Positions 6,133-8,997 of a stretch of 8,997 nt of DNA are shown piece by piece. The position numbers and the translations under genes are program-made. The stretch spans positions 1 to 8,997 of the forward strand of contig JACZXR010000064.1 in the NCBI GenBank assembly GCA_022571535.1, in the 5' to 3' direction. Positions within the stretch are counted from its first letter, which is position 1; every line of letters begins with the position of its first letter. The DNA is from Deltaproteobacteria bacterium. Its GTDB lineage: Bacteria > Desulfobacterota > Binatia > UBA9968 > CAXXLF01. The notes beneath the pieces were generated by a model that did no database searches, was not told where the DNA came from, and saw only the letters and a list, made by a program, of their open reading frames with translations.

Positions 6133-6153
6133 CAGACCTCCTGACATGGTCTG
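6133..6153. repeat. Left terminal inverted repeat (21 bp)
   Basis: The repeat reads CAGACC, then nine bases (TCCTGACAT), then GGTCTG. It is the exact reverse complement of 8839-8859. The outer and inner six bases are themselves complementary, so each end holds its own small palindrome. Confidence 0.95.
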
Positions 6154-6155
6154 GT

Positions 6156-6174
6156 AATAAGCTGTCCCCTTTTT
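6156..6174 (-). repeat. Left subterminal copy of the transposon repeat (partial)
   Basis: On the minus strand this reads AAAAAGGGGACAGCTTATT, matching 17 of 19 positions of the right-end repeat (AAAAAGAGGACAGTTTATT). It lacks the following TGTCC half. It lies 2 bases inside the left terminal repeat and has the same orientation relative to its end as the right-end copies, as expected of a transposase-binding site. Confidence 0.75.
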
Positions 6175-6177
6175 CGT

Positions 6178-8472
6178 TCAGGAGGGAGACTCCCCGACGG
6201 AATAATTCATTCGAAGGCTGGTTCCGGGGAACACAGTGTTTGTCTTGTTGAGCGCTTCGCAAAGGGCCTCCAGAGCTCGGGACCGATGAGAGGAGCTGAG
6301 CGGAGCAAGGGTTATCCGCAGTTCGTTCTCCGTTGGCTGGATCGCCGCAGTATCTTGCAGTGCCATCTGAACAAGAGTGCGTCCTTCATCTTCGACCCGT
6401 TTGTAGTGGGGGCGAATCAAAGCGAGGAGATCACTCTCGATCTGGTAGGCGACCATTTTCAGAACGTTGGTCAGATGCTTGCGCTCCGTCGACAACTTGA
6501 CAACCTCCTGGCCTTGTTGAGCATCCGCGATCGACACGCGGATGAGGAGAGCGTCTCGCCGGGTCTCGATCCCGGCAATGCGCGCGACGGTCTCACTTAT
6601 TTCATTCCGGATCTTTTCCTCGGCGGCCGAAAAGCTTTTTATGGTGGAACTCGGCTCCTCGATGAAATCGATCGCCGTTGCACCATAGGTCTCCTGAAGT
6701 TTCATGAGTTTGGCGCGCGCGGCGCGGAGCTCCTTCTCTACCGCTTTCCGTGCGGGGTTAGGCACGGAACGGGTCGGATCATCGGGCTCGACCTGGTAAT
6801 CGATGAGTGCATCGATGAGGAACTCTTCGCGCATGTATTTGAAGAAGTTCTCCTGGCGCCAGCGCTCGAACATGCGATAGGCAACGACAATGTCGCGCAG
6901 GTCCCAGCGGCTCGTCAGGATCGGGGTCTGGTGGCCCGTTTCGGTCAGGCGGATCACTTGACGCAGCCGCAGCTTCCCTTTCAGGAACCGTACGGGTTGC
7001 TCATGTAGAAGGTATTCCACCCGCCGCCCATCCAGCTTGGCTTTCCGCAGAATGAACCTGTTCTCGGCGATGCGACGGGTACGACCTTTCCGATAGGTCA
7101 GAATATCGAAACCCATGGCGAGCAGGTTCAGAAAGAGCTTGGGGCTCCAGCCACCGCGATCAAAGACAATCGTGGCCTGCCGGCGAGATCCGAGCATCTC
7201 GCGCACTTCCGTTAGCACCGGGATCAACATCCGGGTCATAGCAGCGTTGGCCTCGGCAGTAACAACAAAGAGCGGATCGCCCCGTTGGTCGTTGACCCAA
7301 TAGTCGGTCGTTGCGGGCGCGGCCAGCCGGACCCTTGTGACGTATGCTTTCGGAATCGTCCATTTTCCGTGATAAGCCCGGACGTGACCATCGATATAGA
7401 GGAAGCCGAGCATTTTGCCGCGCTCGGCAATACGCAGCCGGGCGAGTTCGCGACCGAGTTCGTAGCTACCTTTCAGGGAAGCGAGACGCGTGAGTTTGCG
7501 GCGCAATGTCTTGACCTCAAGAATACGATCCAGTCCGACAATGCGGCCCAGTTCACGGGGTGCATGCTCCTTGAGCGCCTCGGGGCGAGGGATTCTCAGA
7601 AGCGCCAGCAGCACGTAGGCCACCAGAGTCGTCCGCAATCCGTAGAAAGCGGGGCCGATGCTGCCGTAGATCTTCTCAGCGACGGAAAGTAGGCCGCTGG
7701 CAACGAGTGATGGAACTGCCAACAGGACACCCGCTCTCGGCAGACTCGGAGCAGGAGCAAACACCGGCAGCGCATCATCAAGAAGTCCCATTGCGGCCAG
7801 GAGGCGGTCCGTCGACCGATCAAGCGGGTCAGCGTCGAGGCTTTTCTCAGCCTTATTGGGCCGAGGTCGCGTGCTGTTGCGTGGAGGTTGTTCCGTAACT
7901 GAGGATGAAGTCCCACTCGATTTGTCGGTGGATACTGTGGCGGTCTCTGTCTTCAAATCAGCTTCTGGGAGGAACGGGAGATAGGGCTCAGGAGATGGTC
8001 TCCAACCAAGCCGGCGCAGACTTCTGCGGACTTGCTTCTCGTCCAGGCCAAGCCGACCGCCAATCCAACGATTACTCATGCCCTTGGCCTTGAGGCGAAG
8101 GATGATCCGGTCCCGCTTGTGGGCTTCCTTGTATGCGGAAGAGCTGCCTGAAGGGCGTCCCTTTGGACGCGCCAGTGCGGCCAGTCCACCAGAGGCGAGG
8201 TGCCTCTGGTACCGGCGCAGGGTTCGAATGGAGTAACCAAAGCATCGGGCGATATCGTTCTGATCCGCGTACCCCGATTCAAAGAGCGTGACCATGGCAT
8301 ATGCTTCAGCCGCGCGATCTTCGATGGAGTAGTGCGCAAATACAATTCCCTGAATGGAGATCACACGCTGCTTACCCTCTGTGCGGAAACATACACGATC
8401 GTTCACGAAGACAGTGCCGGGCATCGGAGTGGGCCGGGGTAAGAGTTCCCTCTGCTGTGGGGCTGGTTTCAT
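6178..8472 (-). CDS. Large DDE-type transposase with two N-terminal HTH segments
   Basis: A 764-residue protein. Residues 55-105 hold one helix-turn-helix (YADQNDIARCFGYSIRTLRR) and 116-158 a second (IILRLKAKGMSNRWIGGRLG), probably recognising the terminal and subterminal repeats. A polar, Ser/Pro-rich linker (about 170-215) leads to the catalytic core. The likely acidic triad is D361 (GFLYIDGHVRAYHG), D438 (TIVFDRGGWSPKLF) and a Glu in YRMFERWRQENFFKYM (E541, or E536). After it come VEPDDPTRSVPNPARKAVEK and a long charged helical region (about 573-700), probably coiled coil. The frame is open throughout, so the protein looks functional. ATG 8472 fits the conserved-looking N-terminus (PGTVFVNDRVCFRTEG), though no strong Shine-Dalgarno precedes it. 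Smaller open frames on the opposite strand are shadows. The exact family is not recognised with certainty. Confidence 0.9.
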   Translation of the reverse strand: MKPAPQQRELLPRPTPMPGTVFVNDRVCFRTEGKQRVISIQGIVFAHYSIEDRAAEAYAMVTLFESGYADQNDIARCFGYSIRTLRRYQRHLASGGLAALARPKGRPSGSSSAYKEAHKRDRIILRLKAKGMSNRWIGGRLGLDEKQVRRSLRRLGWRPSPEPYLPFLPEADLKTETATVSTDKSSGTSSSVTEQPPRNSTRPRPNKAEKSLDADPLDRSTDRLLAAMGLLDDALPVFAPAPSLPRAGVLLAVPSLVASGLLSVAEKIYGSIGPAFYGLRTTLVAYVLLALLRIPRPEALKEHAPRELGRIVGLDRILEVKTLRRKLTRLASLKGSYELGRELARLRIAERGKMLGFLYIDGHVRAYHGKWTIPKAYVTRVRLAAPATTDYWVNDQRGDPLFVVTAEANAAMTRMLIPVLTEVREMLGSRRQATIVFDRGGWSPKLFLNLLAMGFDILTYRKGRTRRIAENRFILRKAKLDGRRVEYLLHEQPVRFLKGKLRLRQVIRLTETGHQTPILTSRWDLRDIVVAYRMFERWRQENFFKYMREEFLIDALIDYQVEPDDPTRSVPNPARKAVEKELRAARAKLMKLQETYGATAIDFIEEPSSTIKSFSAAEEKIRNEISETVARIAGIETRRDALLIRVSIADAQQGQEVVKLSTERKHLTNVLKMVAYQIESDLLALIRPHYKRVEDEGRTLVQMALQDTAAIQPTENELRITLAPLSSSHRSRALEALCEALNKTNTVFPGTSLRMNYSVGESPS

Positions 8473-8506
8473 GATTACCCAGCATGCCCGACAGTCGACT
8501 CAGTGG

Positions 8507-8532
8507 AAAAGAGGACAGTTTATTGTCCGCAC
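8507..8532 (+). repeat. Right-end subterminal repeat, copy 1
   Basis: A 26-bp unit: AAAAGAGGACA, then GTTTAT, then TGTCCGCAC. It contains the hairpin-forming palindrome GGACA-N6-TGTCC at 8513-8528. It is the copy nearest the transposase start and overlaps a candidate -10 box. Confidence 0.85.
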
Positions 8533-8545
8533 TATTTTTCGTAAA
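8517..8545 (-). promoter_or_regulatory. Candidate transposase promoter overlapping repeat copy 1
   Basis: On the minus strand TTTACG (8540-8545) and TAAACT (8517-8522) are separated by 17 bases. Each matches the sigma-70 consensus at 4 of 6 positions, and the pair lies 45-73 bases upstream of the transposase ATG. The -10 sits inside repeat copy 1, so transposase bound there would repress its own gene. The boxes are weak, so this is a hypothesis. Confidence 0.35.
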
Positions 8546-8629
8546 AAACTCGGCCGTTTGTCTCATCCGAAGCTCGTCGGTCAAGATCTGTTGCTACGAT
8601 GACTGTGGTGATTTCGATCGCTCATTGAA

Positions 8630-8655
8630 AAAAGAGGACAATTTATTGTCCGCCC
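8630..8655 (+). repeat. Right-end subterminal repeat, copy 2
   Basis: The same 26-bp unit as copy 1 with A for G at the first spacer base (GGACA-ATTTAT-TGTCC, 8636-8651) and one change near the 3' end (CGCCC for CGCAC). It starts 123 bp after copy 1. Confidence 0.85.
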
Positions 8656-8686
8656 CCTACCCAGCGAAAAGCCGCGCCAAATTGCG

Positions 8687-8721
8687 ATGTCCAAACGAGC
8701 GCCCAGATAAGCGCTGGACAT
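8687..8721. other. Bulged hairpin between repeat copies 2 and 3
   Basis: ATGTCCA (8687-8693) pairs with TGGACAT (8715-8721). After a 5-base bulge, GCGC (8699-8702) pairs with GCGC (8711-8714) around an 8-base loop. Its arms carry the same TGTCC/GGACA words as the flanking repeats, so it may be a diverged binding site. Confidence 0.4.
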
Positions 8722-8775
8722 TCTCTGTTGAGGACATGCGGCAGAGAAACCCTGTAAATGCAAAGCGCTGTTTCA

Positions 8776-8801
8776 AAAAGAGGACAGTTTATTGTCCGCA
8801 C
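8776..8801 (+). repeat. Right-end subterminal repeat, copy 3
   Basis: Identical to copy 1 over all 26 bases, including GGACA-GTTTAT-TGTCC (8782-8797). It starts 146 bp after copy 2 and ends 37 bp inside the right terminal repeat. Confidence 0.85.
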
Positions 8802-8838
8802 CTATGTCCGGAAAATGCTAGATTTTCTTTGAGCTTCG

Positions 8839-8859
8839 CAGACCATGTCAGGAGGTCTG
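8839..8859. repeat. Right terminal inverted repeat (21 bp)
   Basis: Exact reverse complement of the left terminal repeat (21 of 21), reading CAGACC, ATGTCAGGA, GGTCTG. It defines the right boundary of the insertion sequence. Confidence 0.95.
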
Positions 8860-8864
8860 AAGTT
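8860..8864. repeat. Target site duplication, right copy (AAGTT)
   Basis: AAGTT follows the right terminal repeat and equals the 5 bases before the left terminal repeat. Joining the flanks gives the ancestral junction CTCTAAGTTAGGAATTGG. Confidence 0.85.
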
Positions 8865-8884
8865 AGGAATTGGAGAAATAAGCC

Positions 8885-8997
8885 TTGCTGTCAAGGGAAG
8901 AAAACGAACTACTTACTCATGTAGGTCCAGGGACGCCTATGGGTGAAGTCATGCGGCGGTACTGGATCCCCGCGCTTCTTGTGACGGATGTGCCGGA
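8885..8997 (+). CDS. Rieske-type aromatic ring-hydroxylating oxygenase, N-terminal part (cut by window end)
   Basis: The frame gives MLSREENELLTHVGPGTPMG and then EVMRRYWIPALLVTDVP, the characteristic N-terminus of Rieske non-haem iron oxygenase alpha subunits of the phthalate 4,5-dioxygenase-like group, which hydroxylate or demethylate aromatic acids using a reductase partner. Only 37 codons are in view, so the Rieske CxH...CxxH cluster and the mononuclear iron site lie outside. The start is TTG 8885: an in-frame stop (TAA 8879) bounds the frame, GGAG at 8872-8875 sits 9 bases upstream, and this start restores the family's conserved first residues; ATG 8939 would remove them. The insertion sequence ends 25 bp before the start, so transcription may now come from the element or be lost. 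Confidence 0.88.
   Translation, partial: MLSREENELLTHVGPGTPMGEVMRRYWIPALLVTDVP

Larger units (their letters stand above)
8473..8838. other. Noncoding right end of the insertion sequence
   Basis: This 366-bp stretch lies between the transposase start and the right terminal repeat. It contains three 26-bp repeats, a bulged hairpin and ten copies of the pentamer GGACA/TGTCC between 8513 and 8809, far more than chance (about 0.6 expected with equal base use). A + strand open frame through it (8484-8924) translates the repeats and has no recognisable protein character, so no gene is called. Confidence 0.7.
6133..8859 (-). mobile_element. Complete insertion sequence, 2727 bp, single DDE-type transposase
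   Basis: The element is bounded by perfect 21-bp terminal inverted repeats (6133-6153 and 8839-8859) and flanked by AAGTT on both sides. It holds one gene, a 764-codon transposase on the minus strand whose stop is 25 bp inside the left repeat. The right end has an unusually long noncoding part (8473-8838) with three direct repeats; a related inverted partial copy lies just inside the left end. No passenger gene is present. All parts look intact, so it may be active. It inserted 25 bp upstream of a Rieske oxygenase start. The family was not identified; a single large ORF, a DDE triad and long repeats hint at an IS4-like or unclassified (ISNCY) group, which is inference. Confidence 0.9.

Noticed and set aside
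6126..6153. A longer 28-bp terminal repeat with one mismatch (6126-6153 with 8839-8866)
   Set aside because: The extension beyond 21 bp arises because the AAGTT duplication is nearly self-complementary by chance; perfect ends plus a direct 5-bp duplication fit better.
6286..7008. 240-codon open frame on the + strand inside the transposase gene
   Set aside because: It is an antisense shadow of the transposase gene in GC-rich DNA; it has no ribosome site and no recognisable motif.
8507..8801. CRISPR array
   Set aside because: There are only three repeats, with long unequal intervals (97 and 120 bp between units), an inverted partial copy at the other transposon end and no cas genes; transposon subterminal repeats explain them better.
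8484..8924. 146-codon + strand open frame at the right end of the insertion sequence
   Set aside because: It translates the three noncoding repeats (recurring KKR/KKE-LLSAP-like peptides), runs through the terminal repeat and overlaps the true Rieske frame.

Overview
The window looks like a chromosomal segment from an uncultivated, catabolically versatile environmental bacterium. The layout recalls metagenome genomes such as Desulfobacterota, Tectomicrobia or Rokubacteria, but this lineage is a weak inference from gene content; there is no rRNA or other phylogenetic marker. Three kinds of material are interleaved: housekeeping and catabolic genes, noncoding repeats, and an accessory patch with a toxin-antitoxin pair and a complete insertion sequence.

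Region 1-1372: AT-rich intergenic DNA leads into a REP-like cluster of nested inverted repeats (124-295). A protein-L-isoaspartate O-methyltransferase gene follows (338-985, + strand). Next is a convergent 387-bp gap holding degenerate 'CTTGGCGTCCTTTGCG'-type intergenic repeats.

Region 1373-4314: two minus-strand genes form a probable operon. The upstream gene is an amidohydrolase-2 (ACMSD-like, metal-dependent) TIM-barrel protein with a very strong Shine-Dalgarno. The downstream gene is a carboxyltransferase of the oxaloacetate decarboxylase alpha / pyruvate carboxylase B type that lacks its own biotinyl domain. The 419-bp leader carries two 21-bp imperfect direct repeats exactly 60 bp apart.

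Region 4315-6132: a hypothetical protein with an 'HNRIMHS' motif (a degenerate HEPN-like RNxxxH) is followed, immediately after its stop codon, by the C-terminal third of a UbiD-family decarboxylase with no N-terminal part. This is a truncated pseudogene and marks a recombination junction. A complete VapBC toxin-antitoxin pair lies next on the minus strand.

Region 6133-8859: a complete, apparently intact insertion sequence of 2727 bp. It has perfect 21-bp terminal inverted repeats, a 5-bp AAGTT target duplication, one 764-codon DDE-type transposase gene, and an unusual ~370-bp noncoding right end. That end holds three copies of a 26-bp repeat containing the palindrome GGACA-N6-TGTCC; a fourth, inverted partial copy sits just inside the left end. 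The repeats are good candidates for transposase binding sites, and one overlaps a candidate transposase promoter.

Region 8885-8997: the start of a Rieske-type aromatic-ring oxygenase gene, with a TTG start, cut by the window edge. The insertion sequence sits 25 bp upstream of this start, leaving the Shine-Dalgarno intact but cutting the gene off from its native upstream DNA. Taken together, the amidohydrolase, carboxyltransferase, UbiD remnant and Rieske oxygenase suggest an aromatic or carboxylic-acid catabolic neighbourhood being eroded and rearranged by mobile DNA.
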